From contig NZ_RZNC01000001.1 of NCBI RefSeq assembly GCF_004078655.1, forward strand, positions 930,001 through 994,000: DNA of 64,000 nt. Reading direction: 5' to 3'. The notes beneath the pieces were generated by a model. It saw nothing but the letters and a program-made list of their open reading frames with translations. It made no database searches and was not told the DNA's origin. This DNA is from Labedella populi (GTDB lineage: Bacteria; Actinomycetota; Actinomycetes; Actinomycetales; Microbacteriaceae). Shown in pieces: positions 35,771 to 45,011 of this stretch. A program made the position numbers and the translations under genes. Numbering within the stretch: position 1 is the stretch's first letter; the number at the start of each line of letters is the position of its first letter.

Positions 35771-37077
35771 GCGCGACCATCACGCCCGATGCGACTCCCG
35801 TGTCGGTGACCCTCGAGTCGACGGAGATCCGCAGCTGGAAGGCGCCCATCGCGCTCGCCGTCTTCGTCGTCGTCGCGGTCGTCCTCTTCGTCGTGCTCGG
35901 CCGCGACGGGGCCACGACGTTCCGGCTGTCGAGCGACTCGGACGTCGTCCAACTCGCCGACTGGGTCCTCCCGGCCCGTCCCACCGGTATCACGGTGACG
36001 GTGCTGCTCGCGCTCCTGACCGTGGTCGTCGTCGCCCTCACGACGATGGGGAACCGGTTGAGCGCACGTGCCCGGCGGATGGTGCTCGCAGCGTCGATCG
36101 TCGCGTTCACCTTCCTGTTCCTCCTCGGCTTCCTGACCTGGGCGGCGGCTGGGGCAGCGATCCCCGTCACGGGTCTCCTCCTCGGCACGGTGTCCCTCAG
36201 CGCCCCGCTGATCTTCGGGGCGCTCGGTGGCGTCATCTCCGAGCGCGTCGGCGTCGTGAATGTCGCCATCGAGGGCCAGCTGCTCGCCGGGGCCTTCTGC
36301 GCCGCACTCGTCGCCTCGGTCACGGGCAATCCCTTCGTGGGGCTCGTCGCCGCGATGATCGCCGGCGTGCTCGTGAGCTTCGTGCTCGCCGCGTTCTCGA
36401 TCAAGTACCTCGTCGACCAGGTGATCGTCGGCGTCGTGCTCAATGTGCTCGTGCTCGGTCTCACGTCGTTCCTGTACTCCACGGTCCTGAGCGTCGACAC
36501 CGCGGCCCTCAACACCGCTCCGCGCTTCCCTCGCTTCCCGATCCCGGTGCTGAGCGACATCCCGGTCATCGGCCCGGTGCTCTTCCGCCAGACGCTCATC
36601 GTGTACCTCATGTACATCGCCGTGGTCGCCGTGTACATCGGGCTCTTCCACACCAAGTGGGGACTGCGGCTGCGCGCCGTCGGCGAGCACCCGCAAGCGG
36701 CCGACACGGTCGGCATCCGCGTGAACCCCACCCGGTTCTGGAACGTGTCCCTCGCGGGGGCGGTCGCGGGGCTCGGTGGCGCGTACTTCACGCTCGATTC
36801 GGTATCGAGCTTCGGGAAGGACATGACCGCGGGAGCGGGCTTCATCGCGCTCGCCGCGGTGATCTTCGGGCGGTGGAACCCCGTCCGTGCCACGTTCGCG
36901 GCACTGCTGTTCGGCTTCGCGACGAATCTCCAGAACGTGCTCGGTGCGATCGGCTCGCCCGTGCCGAGCGAGTTCATGCTCATGCTGCCGTACGTCGTCA
37001 CCGTCCTCGCGGTGGCCGGTCTCGTCGGCTACGCCCGCGGCCCCGCCGCCTCAGGAAAGCCCTACATCAAGTCATGA
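35767..37077 (+). CDS. Nucleoside ABC transporter permease 2
   Basis: A 436-residue partner permease (YufQ/NupQ type). Conserved blocks are GALGGVISERVGVVNVAIEGQLLAGAF and the C-terminal GAGFIALAAVIFGRWNP. An N-terminal extension of about 140 residues holds additional hydrophobic helices before the core. GTG 35767 overlaps the previous stop (GTGA), fixing the start although the frame is open further 5'. Its stop overlaps the cdd start, so transport and cytidine deamination are translationally coupled. Confidence 0.92.
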   Translation: MSATITPDATPVSVTLESTEIRSWKAPIALAVFVVVAVVLFVVLGRDGATTFRLSSDSDVVQLADWVLPARPTGITVTVLLALLTVVVVALTTMGNRLSARARRMVLAASIVAFTFLFLLGFLTWAAAGAAIPVTGLLLGTVSLSAPLIFGALGGVISERVGVVNVAIEGQLLAGAFCAALVASVTGNPFVGLVAAMIAGVLVSFVLAAFSIKYLVDQVIVGVVLNVLVLGLTSFLYSTVLSVDTAALNTAPRFPRFPIPVLSDIPVIGPVLFRQTLIVYLMYIAVVAVYIGLFHTKWGLRLRAVGEHPQAADTVGIRVNPTRFWNVSLAGAVAGLGGAYFTLDSVSSFGKDMTAGAGFIALAAVIFGRWNPVRATFAALLFGFATNLQNVLGAIGSPVPSEFMLMLPYVVTVLAVAGLVGYARGPAASGKPYIKS

Positions 37078-37511
37078 CCGACGTCTCGAACGCCCCTCAG
37101 CCCGCCGGTACCGACGACACCGATTGGGACGCTCTGCGCGCGGTCGCCGACGAGGCGATGCGGAAGGCCTACGTGCCCTACTCGATGTTCCCGGTGGGGG
37201 TGGCCGCGATCGTCGACGACGGTCGTGTGATCTCCGGCTGCAACGTCGAGAACGCCTCCTACGGTCTGACGCTGTGTGCCGAGTGCGCCCTCGTGTCGAC
37301 CCTGCACCTCACGGGCGGCGGGAAGCTCGTCCGCTTCACGTGCGTCGACGGCGACGGGAACATCCTCATGCCGTGCGGGCGCTGCCGCCAGTTGCTGTTC
37401 GAGCATGCAGCCCCCGGGATGCTCCTCGAGACGGTCTCGGGTGTCCGCACGATGGACGAGGTCCTGCCGGACGCGTTCGGCCCGAGCACCCTCGACGCCT
37501 ACGCCCGCTGA
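37074..37511 (+). CDS. cdd: Cytidine deaminase
   Basis: A 145-residue tetrameric-type cytidine deaminase converting cytidine and deoxycytidine to the uridine forms. Zinc and catalysis: CAEC (Cys68, Glu70) and PCGRC (Cys101, Cys104), with the substrate motif NVENASYGLTL. The residue after the catalytic glutamate is Cys where many homologues have Arg; the CAEC version is known from mycobacteria. ATGA overlap with the permease at 37074. Placed between importer and thymidine phosphorylase, it prepares imported cytidine for phosphorolysis. Confidence 0.96.
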   Translation: MTDVSNAPQPAGTDDTDWDALRAVADEAMRKAYVPYSMFPVGVAAIVDDGRVISGCNVENASYGLTLCAECALVSTLHLTGGGKLVRFTCVDGDGNILMPCGRCRQLLFEHAAPGMLLETVSGVRTMDEVLPDAFGPSTLDAYAR

Positions 37512-37572
37512 CCCCCGCGCCGTCCGCGCGGACGCCGGCGCGTCTCGGCGCGTTGGCCGGAAAGGAACATCC

Positions 37573-38889
37573 ATGAACGTCACCGTCACGGACGGCCAGG
37601 CCGTCGAGGCCTTCGACGTCGTCGACCTCATCCGAACGAAGCGCGACGGCGGGGAACTCGCCACCGCGGAGATCGACTGGCTCATCGAGGCCTACACGCG
37701 TCGCTACGTGGCCGACGAGCAGATGTCCGCGCTCGCGATGGCGATCCTCATCCGCGGCATGAGCCGCCGCGAGATCCGCGACATGACTCTCGCGATGATC
37801 GCGTCGGGCGAGCGGATGGATTTCTCGGGGCTCGGCAAGCGCACGGTCGACAAGCACTCGACGGGCGGTGTCGGGGACAAGATCACCTTGCCCCTCATGC
37901 CCCTCGTCGCGTCGTTCGGCGTCGCCGTTCCACAGCTCTCCGGGCGTGGCCTCGGCCACACCGGTGGGACCCTCGACAAGCTCGAGAGCATCCCGGGCTG
38001 GCGCGCCGACCTCACGAACGAGCAGATGTTCGCTCAACTGCGCGATGTCGGCGGGGTGATCTGCGCCGCCGGCAGCGGTCTCGCCCCCGCGGACAAGCGC
38101 CTCTACGCCCTCCGCGACATCACGGGGACGGTCGAGGCCATCCCACTCATCGCATCGAGCATCATGTCGAAGAAGATCGCGGAGGGCACCGAGGCGCTCG
38201 TCCTCGACGTCAAGTTCGGCTCCGGCGCCTTCATGACGGACTTCGACAAGGCCGAGGAGCTCGCTCGCACCATGGTCGAACTCGGAACCGATGCCGGCGT
38301 CGCCACGTCGGCGCTCCTCACCGACATGAACGTCCCGCTGGGCCTCGCGATCGGCAACGCGAACGAGGTACGCGAGTCGGTCGAGGTGCTCTCAGGAGGC
38401 GGGCCCGCCGACATCGTCGAGCTCACCGTCGCACTGGCCCGGGAGATGCTCGCCCTCGTGGGCCAGCCGGACGCGGACGTCGAGGCGGCGCTCGCCGATG
38501 GCCGCGCGATGGACTCGTGGCGCGCCGCCATCTTTGCGCAGGGCGGCGACCCGGATGCGCCGCTGCCCGTCGCGCGCGAGACGCACACGGTGACGGCGGA
38601 CCGCTCCGGCGTGCTCGCTCGCCAGGACGCCCTCCCGTTCGGCATCGCGGCATGGCGCCTCGGCGCCGGACGTGCGCGTCAGCAGGATCCGGTACTGCAC
38701 GCCGCCGGCATCGACCTGCACGCGAAACCGGGCGACGAGGTCGTGGAAGGGCAACCGCTCTTCACCCTCTCGGCCGACGACGACTCACGGTTCGAGCGCG
38801 CCCTCGCCGCCGTCGAGGGCGCGTGGGAGATCGCACCGGCCGGTACGGTCGTCGAGAGCGGCCCACTCGTGCGGCAGCGCATCGGCTGA
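37573..38889 (+). CDS. deoA: Thymidine / pyrimidine-nucleoside phosphorylase
   Basis: A 438-residue enzyme splitting thymidine or uridine with phosphate. The phosphate-binding stretch DKHSTGGVGDKITLPL is near residue 95, and the family signature SGRGLGHTGGTLDKLESIPG follows near residue 125. The C-terminal domain carries the PYNP_C fold with HAKPGDEVVEGQPLFTL. ATG 37573 follows AAAGGA. It is 61 bases after cdd in the same operon. Product (deoxy)ribose 1-phosphate would be moved on by the mutase encoded on the opposite strand. Confidence 0.95.
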   Translation: MNVTVTDGQAVEAFDVVDLIRTKRDGGELATAEIDWLIEAYTRRYVADEQMSALAMAILIRGMSRREIRDMTLAMIASGERMDFSGLGKRTVDKHSTGGVGDKITLPLMPLVASFGVAVPQLSGRGLGHTGGTLDKLESIPGWRADLTNEQMFAQLRDVGGVICAAGSGLAPADKRLYALRDITGTVEAIPLIASSIMSKKIAEGTEALVLDVKFGSGAFMTDFDKAEELARTMVELGTDAGVATSALLTDMNVPLGLAIGNANEVRESVEVLSGGGPADIVELTVALAREMLALVGQPDADVEAALADGRAMDSWRAAIFAQGGDPDAPLPVARETHTVTADRSGVLARQDALPFGIAAWRLGAGRARQQDPVLHAAGIDLHAKPGDEVVEGQPLFTLSADDDSRFERALAAVEGAWEIAPAGTVVESGPLVRQRIG

Positions 38890-38929
38890 TCCGCTGGAGA
38901 TCCGCCCTGGCGCGTGATCGACGTCGCGG

Positions 38930-38935
38930 TACGCT
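38930..38935 (+). promoter_or_regulatory. -10 box of add (leaderless)
   Basis: TACGCT, six bases before GTG 38942. It would give add its own promoter inside the salvage operon. Confidence 0.55.
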
Positions 38936-38941
38936 GATGCA

Positions 38942-40072
38942 GTGAGCACGAGCGACGACGAATTCTTCTCCGACGGCATCGACCTGCGGGACCTTCCGAA
39001 GGTGTCCCTGCACGACCACCTCGACGGCGGACTCCGCCCCCAGACGATCATCGACCTCGGGCGGGAGATCGACCTCGACCTCCCTGCCGCCGACGCCGAT
39101 TCCCTCGCCGACTGGTTCGTCGACTCGTGCTCGGCGGGCAACCTCCCCGACTACCTCAAGACGTTCGATCTCTCGATCGCCGTCATGCAGTCCCGCGAGG
39201 GACTCCGGCGGGTGGCGCGCGAATTCGTCGAGGACCTCGCCGATGACGGAGTCGTCTACGGCGAGATCCGCTGGGCGCCCGAGCAGCACCTCCGCGGCGG
39301 ACTCAGCCTCGACGAGACGGTCGAAGCGGTGCAACAGGGCATCGACGAGGCGATCGACGACGCCGCCCGGACGGGTCATGACATCCGCGTGGGACAACTC
39401 GTCACCGCCATGCGGCACGCCGATCGCGGCCTCGAGATCGCCGAGCTCGCGGTCCGGCACCGGGACCGCGGCGTCGTCGGGTTCGACATCGCGGGAGCAG
39501 AGGCGGGCTTCCCGCCCAGCCGCCAGCGCGTGGCCTTCGACTTCCTCGCCTCCGAGTACTTCCCGGTTACGGTGCACGCCGGCGAGGCCGACGGCCTCGA
39601 GTCGATCCGTGGAGCGCTCTTCGACGGACGGGCCCTCCGGCTCGGACACGGCGTCCGCCTCGCGGAGGACATCACCATCGAACGCAGCGACGACGAGAAC
39701 GTCTACGTGTCGCTCGGGCGGCTCGCCCAGTGGGTGAAGGATCGTGAGATCACGCTCGAGCTCAGTCCATCGTCGAACCTCCAGACGGGCGCCATCGAGC
39801 GCTGGGGCGACGAGATCGAGGACCACCCCTTCGACCTCTTGTACCAGCTGGGGTTCCGCGTCACGGTCAACGTCGACAACCGTACGATGAGCGCGACGAG
39901 CCTCACTCGCGAGCTCGCACTCTTGAGCGACGCCTTCGCGTACGACCTGGGGGACCTCGAGGCCTTCCAGCTGAACGCCGCGGCCGCCTCGTTCCTGCCC
40001 CTCGAGGAGCGTGAGGACCTCGCGGAGCGCATCTCGGCCGGATTCGACGACGTGGAGAATCGCGCCCGCTGA
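38942..40072 (+). CDS. add: Adenosine deaminase
   Basis: A 376-residue metal-dependent hydrolase converting adenosine to inosine. Zinc ligands are seen in HDHLDGG (His24, His26), the third histidine in TVHAGEADG, then LGHGVRL and the late VNVDNRTMS with the zinc/catalytic aspartate. Start is GTG 38942, with the -10 hexamer TACGCT six bases upstream, a leaderless arrangement. It follows deoA by 52 bases. Products feed purine nucleoside phosphorylase encoded 2.5 kb downstream on the other strand. Confidence 0.95.
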   Translation: MSTSDDEFFSDGIDLRDLPKVSLHDHLDGGLRPQTIIDLGREIDLDLPAADADSLADWFVDSCSAGNLPDYLKTFDLSIAVMQSREGLRRVAREFVEDLADDGVVYGEIRWAPEQHLRGGLSLDETVEAVQQGIDEAIDDAARTGHDIRVGQLVTAMRHADRGLEIAELAVRHRDRGVVGFDIAGAEAGFPPSRQRVAFDFLASEYFPVTVHAGEADGLESIRGALFDGRALRLGHGVRLAEDITIERSDDENVYVSLGRLAQWVKDREITLELSPSSNLQTGAIERWGDEIEDHPFDLLYQLGFRVTVNVDNRTMSATSLTRELALLSDAFAYDLGDLEAFQLNAAAASFLPLEEREDLAERISAGFDDVENRAR

Positions 40073-40105
40073 TCGATCCGGAACGGCCTCCACATGCTGA
40101 GGAAA

Positions 40106-40129
40106 CGCTCGGCCGCCGAGCGGTACTCT
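40106..40129 (+). promoter_or_regulatory. Hairpin and candidate -10 before the PTS genes
   Basis: CGCTCGG (40106-40112) pairs with CCGAGCG (40116-40122); TACTCT (40124-40129) follows and fits a -10 box about 47 bases before the IIA start. The inverted repeat could be an operator or a terminator remnant after add. Confidence 0.35.
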
Positions 40130-40176
40130 GGAGGCGACGAGCCACTCGTCAGCCACCCCGACCTCAGGATCCGCCG

Positions 40177-40638
40177 ATGCCGCTGCCTCCGCTCACCGAA
40201 GCCACCGTCCGACTGGGCGTATCGGCGGCGGACTGGCGCGCGGCCGTGCGGCTCTCGGGTGACGTGCTCGTCGCTTCGGGATCGGTCAGCCGCGGTTACC
40301 CGCAGCGCATGGTCGACGTCATCGAGGAGTTCGGCGCGTACGTTGTGATCGCCCCAGGGCTCGCCCTGGCGCACGCGCGGCCGGGCGCCGACGTCGTCGA
40401 GAACGGCTTGTCGCTCGTCACGCTCGAGAGTCCCGTCTCCTTCGGTCACGCACACAACGATCCCGTGCACGTCGTCATCGGGATCGCCGTCACGACGGCA
40501 GACGTGCACGTGACGGGCATCGCCGACCTCGCGAATGCGTTCAACGATCCGGACCTGGTCCCGGCGCTGAGCGCCGCGACAGACGCGACAACGGCGATCG
40601 GGCTCATCGAATCGGCTACGGCGAGGGGAGCGGTATGA
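40177..40638 (+). CDS. PTS EIIA component, ascorbate/mannitol-fructose type
   Basis: A 153-residue phosphotransfer protein of the PTS_EIIA_2 family. The phosphorylated histidine is in PGLALAHARPG (His66). UlaC-like ascorbate IIA proteins show the same compact size. It overlaps the IIB gene by four bases (ATGA at 40635). AGGA lies seven bases before ATG 40177. No IIC permease is present in the neighbourhood, which is odd for a working uptake system; the pair may serve a IIC encoded elsewhere or act in regulation. Confidence 0.85.
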   Translation: MPLPPLTEATVRLGVSAADWRAAVRLSGDVLVASGSVSRGYPQRMVDVIEEFGAYVVIAPGLALAHARPGADVVENGLSLVTLESPVSFGHAHNDPVHVVIGIAVTTADVHVTGIADLANAFNDPDLVPALSAATDATTAIGLIESATARGAV

Positions 40639-40907
40639 AGATCGTCGCGATCTGCGGGGTCGGTGTGGGGACCTCGGGAATCCTGAAGGTGAACGCCGAG
40701 AGGGCGCTCGCTCGACTCGGCATCGAGGCGGACGTCACGGCCTCCGACGTCGGATCGCTCGCGATCACGGCCACGGATGCACAAGTCATCCTCACCTCGC
40801 CGGAACTCGTCGACAAGATCCCACCGACGTGGGCCGACATCGTCGTGATCGACAACTACGTCGACCATGCCGAGATCGAGAAGAAGCTGCTCGAAGCCCT
40901 CGGCTGA
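40635..40907 (+). CDS. PTS EIIB component, ascorbate/lactose type
   Basis: A 90-residue protein with the IIB P-loop ICGVGVGTSGILK and phosphocysteine Cys7. Size and sequence pattern match UlaB/SgaB-type IIB subunits. It is translationally coupled to IIA. Eleven bases separate it from the convergent phosphohexomutase gene, and no terminator hairpin is visible there. Without a IIC partner its sugar is unknown. Confidence 0.85.
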   Translation: MKIVAICGVGVGTSGILKVNAERALARLGIEADVTASDVGSLAITATDAQVILTSPELVDKIPPTWADIVVIDNYVDHAEIEKKLLEALG

Positions 40908-40919
40908 GGGAGTCGGGGA

Positions 40920-42602
40920 TCAGGCGCCGACGAGTTCGGAGACCCCCGCTCGGAGGGCGGCGAGTCGGGCCTCGGCCTCGTCGACGCGGTGGGCGAGGTC
41001 GCCGTCGGTGCTCGAGACGTCGATGTAGACCTTGAGCTTCGGCTCGGTACCGCTCGGGCGCACCATCACGCGGGACCCGTCGACGAGACGGAGACGGAGC
41101 ACATCACTCGGAGGCAGAGCGCCGAAGCCGCCCGACAAGTCCTCGATCCGCTCGACGGCGATCCCCCCGACCGCCCGCGGCGGCTCCTCGCGCAACCGTC
41201 TCATCGTCGCTCCGATCTGTGCGACATCCGAGACGCGGACCGAGATCTGGTCGCTCGCGAAGTGACCGAAGGTCTCGCTGAAGCGCTCGAGGTGCTCGGC
41301 GACGCTCGAGCCGTCGGCCGCGAGCTGCGCGGCGAGATCGAGGAACGCGACGGCCGCCGAGATGCCGTCCTTATCGCGGACGGTCTCCGGATTGACGAGG
41401 TAGCCGAGTGCCTCCTCATAGCCGAAGATCAATCCGGGAGCGCGGGAGACCCACTTGAAGCCGGTGAGCGTGTCGGCGAATTCGAGCCCGTACTTCTCCG
41501 CGACCGCGGCGAGCGCCGGGGAGGAGACGATCGAGCACGCGAGCGTCCCCTCCGGGGCGCCGTCTCGGGGGGCCGCGAGCGACTCTGCCGCGCGCCAACC
41601 GAGGAGGGCGCCCACCTCGTTACCGGTGAGTCGCCGGTAGCCGCTCCCGCTCGCCGGGTCCGGGATCGCGACCGCGAGCCGGTCGGCATCGGGGTCGTTG
41701 GCGATGATGAGGTCTGCTGCGTGCTCACGCGCGGTCTCGTAGGCGAGATCGAGCGCGCCCGGCTCCTCCGGGTTCGGGAACGACACGGTCGGGAAGTCGG
41801 GGTCCGGGTGGACTTGGGCCGCAACCGTCACGGGCGACGCGAAGCCCGCCGCCTCGAAGACGCGGGACGCGGTCTCCCAGCCCACGCCATGCATGGCCGT
41901 GTAGACGACCGTGGGCTGGACGCTCGGCTGTGCCGACGCGACCTGCGCCGTACGGGAGACGTAGGTGTCGATGACGCTCTCGTCGGCGACCTCGTAGTCC
42001 GTGGAACGGGCCAGGCCGACGATCGATCCCGCCGCGACCGCGTCGATCGACTCGGCGATCTCCGCGTCGACCGGGGAGATGATCTGGGAGCCGGCATCGC
42101 GGTCGCCGAGGTACACCTTGTAGCCGTTGTCGCGCGGCGGGTTGTGACTCGCCGTCACCATCACGCCGGCGCTCGCGTCGAAGTGGCGGACGGCGAATGC
42201 GAGCACCGGGGTCGGCAGCAAGCGGGGGAGGAGGATCGCGCGAACACCGGCACCCGCCATGAGCTCCGCGGTGTCCTCGGCGAAGACCCGCGAGTTCTTG
42301 CGGCCGTCGTAGCCGATCACGACGGACGGCTCGTCGCGGCGCGCGATGAGCCAGTCGGCGAGACCACGGGCGGCCTGGGCCACGAGGACGCGGTTCATCC
42401 GGTTGGGCCCGGCGGCGAGTTCCCCGCGGAGGCCCGCGGTGCCGAAGGCGAGTCGTGAGTCGAACCGATCCGACAGGACCGCCTCGGCGCCCGGGCGTGC
42501 GTCCTCGACGGCCTCGATGAGGCCTCGGAGCTCGGCCCGGGTCTCGTCGTCCGGATCCTGGTCGAGCCACGCCCTCGCTCGCTCGACGAGCCCGGCGCTC
42601 AC
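40920..42602 (-). CDS. Phospho-sugar mutase (phosphoglucomutase/phosphomannomutase family)
   Basis: A 560-residue alpha-D-phosphohexomutase. The phosphoserine loop is TASHNPPRDNGYKVY near residue 148, metal loop DPDADRLAVAIPD near 310, and the phosphate-binding loop RPSGTEPKLKVYID near 520. The size and sequence fit the PGM2/PgcA group, some of which act on ribose 1-phosphate and deoxyribose 1-phosphate. GTG 42602 overlaps the PNP stop (GTGA), so the two are coupled. This context strongly suggests conversion of (deoxy)ribose 1-phosphate to the 5-phosphate, though glucose phosphate remains possible. Confidence 0.88.
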   Translation of the reverse strand: MSAGLVERARAWLDQDPDDETRAELRGLIEAVEDARPGAEAVLSDRFDSRLAFGTAGLRGELAAGPNRMNRVLVAQAARGLADWLIARRDEPSVVIGYDGRKNSRVFAEDTAELMAGAGVRAILLPRLLPTPVLAFAVRHFDASAGVMVTASHNPPRDNGYKVYLGDRDAGSQIISPVDAEIAESIDAVAAGSIVGLARSTDYEVADESVIDTYVSRTAQVASAQPSVQPTVVYTAMHGVGWETASRVFEAAGFASPVTVAAQVHPDPDFPTVSFPNPEEPGALDLAYETAREHAADLIIANDPDADRLAVAIPDPASGSGYRRLTGNEVGALLGWRAAESLAAPRDGAPEGTLACSIVSSPALAAVAEKYGLEFADTLTGFKWVSRAPGLIFGYEEALGYLVNPETVRDKDGISAAVAFLDLAAQLAADGSSVAEHLERFSETFGHFASDQISVRVSDVAQIGATMRRLREEPPRAVGGIAVERIEDLSGGFGALPPSDVLRLRLVDGSRVMVRPSGTEPKLKVYIDVSSTDGDLAHRVDEAEARLAALRAGVSELVGA

Positions 42603-43432
42603 AGGCGCTCCACGACGCGCGCGAGCAGGTCGCTGATCACGGGCTCGGCGGCGCGGCCGGCCTCGATGACCTCCTCGTGGCTGAGCGGGGTCTTCTGGAT
42701 GCCTGCCGCGAGATTGGTGATGAGAGAGAGCCCGAGGACCTCCATGCCGGCCTGTCGCGCGGCGATCGCCTCGAGCGCCGTCGACATCCCGACGATGTGG
42801 CCGCCGATCGCCTTCGCCATCTGCACCTCCGCGGGCGTCTCGTAGTGCGGGCCGCGGAACTGGCAGTAGACGCCCTCGTCGAGCTCCGGCGCCACCTCCC
42901 GTGCGATGCCGCGCAGCCGAGACGAGTACAGGTCGGTGAGGTCGATGAAGGTGGCGCCCTCGAGGGGGGAATCGGCCGTGAGATTGATGTGGTCGCTGAT
43001 GAGGACCGGCGTCCCCGGCGTCCACGTCTCCTTGATGCCGCCGGCTCCGTTCGTGAGGATCATCGTGGTCGCGCCCGCAGCGGCGGCCGTGCGGACGCTG
43101 TGCACGACGCGGCGCACCCCGTGACCCTCGTAGTAGTGCGTGCGGGCGCCGATGACGAGGGCGTGCTTCCCAGAGGGGAGTCGGACGGAGCGCAGTGTGC
43201 CGACGTGGCCGACGAGGGCGGGCTTCGAGAAACCGGGGATCTCCGTGGCGGGGATCGTCGCGACGGTCTCGCCCATGAGCTCCGCCGCTCGGCCCCAGCC
43301 GGAGCCGAGGGTGAGGGCGATGTCGTGCCGCGCGACGCCGGAGATCTCGGCGATGCGCTCGGCGGCCTGAGCCGCGACGGTGAAGGGATCGACGCCCGGA
43401 GCGTCCAACGGATTCGACGAAGAGTCAGCCAT
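42599..43432 (-). CDS. Purine-nucleoside phosphorylase, class II trimeric type
   Basis: A 277-residue phosphorylase splitting inosine and guanosine. Motifs: ALTLGSGWGRAAELM, ARTHYYEGHGVRRVVHSVRT, TNGAGGIKETW, QFRGPHYETPAEVQ and VGMSTALEAIAARQAGMEV. It starts at ATG 43432 with TAGAGT six bases upstream on the minus strand; the GGAGGG between them is too close to be a normal ribosome-binding site. It is coupled to the mutase and complements add and deoA on the opposite strand. Confidence 0.95.
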   Translation of the reverse strand: MADSSSNPLDAPGVDPFTVAAQAAERIAEISGVARHDIALTLGSGWGRAAELMGETVATIPATEIPGFSKPALVGHVGTLRSVRLPSGKHALVIGARTHYYEGHGVRRVVHSVRTAAAAGATTMILTNGAGGIKETWTPGTPVLISDHINLTADSPLEGATFIDLTDLYSSRLRGIAREVAPELDEGVYCQFRGPHYETPAEVQMAKAIGGHIVGMSTALEAIAARQAGMEVLGLSLITNLAAGIQKTPLSHEEVIEAGRAAEPVISDLLARVVERL

Positions 43433-43438
43433 CCCTCC

Positions 43439-43444
43439 ACTCTA
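43439..43444 (-). promoter_or_regulatory. -10 box of the PNP gene (leaderless)
   Basis: TAGAGT on the minus strand, six bases before ATG 43432. Confidence 0.6.
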
Positions 43445-43568
43445 ATCGGGCGTGCGAGTCGGACCCGATGCCACGACGGACCCGGGACGGCGACGTCGGC
43501 GTGTGATCCGGGTGCGAGGCCGCTTCCGCGAATTGGTGCGGGTCGTCCCGCACTGAGAGAATCGACGC

Positions 43569-45005
43569 ATGGCTTACGAGTTTGAGCGGAAACAGCGGAT
43601 CGCCGTACTCGGCGGGGGGCCCGGCGGGTACGAAGCGGCGCTCGCGGGAGCACAGCTCGGTGCCGAGGTCACGGTCGTCGAGCGCGTCGGTGTCGGCGGT
43701 TCCGCCGTCATCACGGACGTCGTACCGTCGAAGTCCCTCATCGCGACGGCCGAGGCGGCGATCGCCGTCCGGGAGTCCTCCGAGCTCGGCGTGCAGTTCT
43801 ACGGGCGCACGGGCGACGGGAAGCCCGTGCGCCCCGAGGTCGCCGTGAACCTCGCCGCCGTCAACAAGCGTCTCCTCGGCCTCGCGCGGCAGCAGTCGGA
43901 GGACTTGCGTTCCAATCTGCTCGAGAACGGCGTCCGGATCGTTACCGGTGAGGGTCGTCTCGACGGACGTGACGCCGTGATCGTGTCGACCGAACCGGGT
44001 GGCGCGGGCACCGACTTCGACCGCATCGAGGCCGACACGGTCGTCGTCTCCGTCGGCGCGAGCCCGCGCATCTTGCCGACGGCGATCCCCGACGGTGAAC
44101 GCATCCTCACGTGGACGCAGCTGTACAACCTCTCCGCGATCCCCGAGCACCTCGTCGTCGTCGGTTCGGGCGTCACGGGCGCCGAGTTCGCGTCGGCCTA
44201 CCGGGCGCTCGGCTCGGAGGTCACACTCGTATCGAGCCGCGACCAGGTCCTCCCCGGCGAGGACGCCGATGCCGCCGCCGTCATCGAGCGCGTCTTCAAG
44301 CGCAACGGCATGACGGTACTCGCGAAGTCGCGGGCCGAGTCGGTCGTCCGCTCGTCCTCCGGGGTCGTCGTGACGCTCTCGGACGGACGCACCGTGGAAG
44401 GCAGCCACTGCCTGATCGCGATCGGAGCGGTTCCCAACACCACGGGGATCGGGCTCGAGGAGGCGGGGGTGCAGCTCTCCGAGAGCGGCCATGTGCGCGT
44501 GAACCGGGTCGCTCGCACCTCGGTCCCGAACATCTACGCGGCGGGTGACTGCACCACGTTCCTCCCCCTCGCATCGGTCGCGTCGATGCAGGGCCGGACG
44601 GCGATCTTCCACGCCATGGGCGACGCGGTGACGCCGACGGAGCTGCGGAACGTGTCGGCGAACATCTTCACCCAGCCGGAGATCGCGACGGTGGGGTGGA
44701 CGCAGAAGCAGATCGAGGACGGCATCGCTCAGGGCGACATCTACAAGCTCCCGCTCTCGTCGAATCCCCGGGCCAAGATGATGGGGATCAAGGACGGTTT
44801 CGTGAAGCTGTTCGCGCGAACCGGATCCGGGACGGTCATCGGCGGGGTCATCGTGGCGCCGAAGGCCTCGGAGCTCATCTTCCCGCTCGCCCTCGCCGTC
44901 GAGCACCGGCTCAATGTCGACCAGGTCGCACGCGCCTTCGCGGTATACCCCTCGCTCACCGGAAGCATCACGGACGCCGCCAAGGCTCTCCACATCGTCC
45001 TCTAA
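43569..45005 (+). CDS. lpdA: NAD(P)H-quinone dehydrogenase, LpdA type
   Basis: A 478-residue member of the dihydrolipoamide dehydrogenase fold family. FAD binding is shown by IAVLGGGPGGYEAALAGAQL, NAD binding by VVVGSGVTGAEFASAYRAL, and the second FAD site by IYAAGDCTTFLPLA. The redox-active disulfide of true dihydrolipoamide dehydrogenases is missing: the loop reads GGSAVITDVVPSK instead of GGTC...GCIPSK. This matches Mycobacterium LpdA (Rv3303c), a quinone reductase. Its TAA stop is the first base triplet of the 59-base flank described separately. Confidence 0.9.
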   Translation: MAYEFERKQRIAVLGGGPGGYEAALAGAQLGAEVTVVERVGVGGSAVITDVVPSKSLIATAEAAIAVRESSELGVQFYGRTGDGKPVRPEVAVNLAAVNKRLLGLARQQSEDLRSNLLENGVRIVTGEGRLDGRDAVIVSTEPGGAGTDFDRIEADTVVVSVGASPRILPTAIPDGERILTWTQLYNLSAIPEHLVVVGSGVTGAEFASAYRALGSEVTLVSSRDQVLPGEDADAAAVIERVFKRNGMTVLAKSRAESVVRSSSGVVVTLSDGRTVEGSHCLIAIGAVPNTTGIGLEEAGVQLSESGHVRVNRVARTSVPNIYAAGDCTTFLPLASVASMQGRTAIFHAMGDAVTPTELRNVSANIFTQPEIATVGWTQKQIEDGIAQGDIYKLPLSSNPRAKMMGIKDGFVKLFARTGSGTVIGGVIVAPKASELIFPLALAVEHRLNVDQVARAFAVYPSLTGSITDAAKALHIVL

Positions 45006-45011
45006 CCCCCC

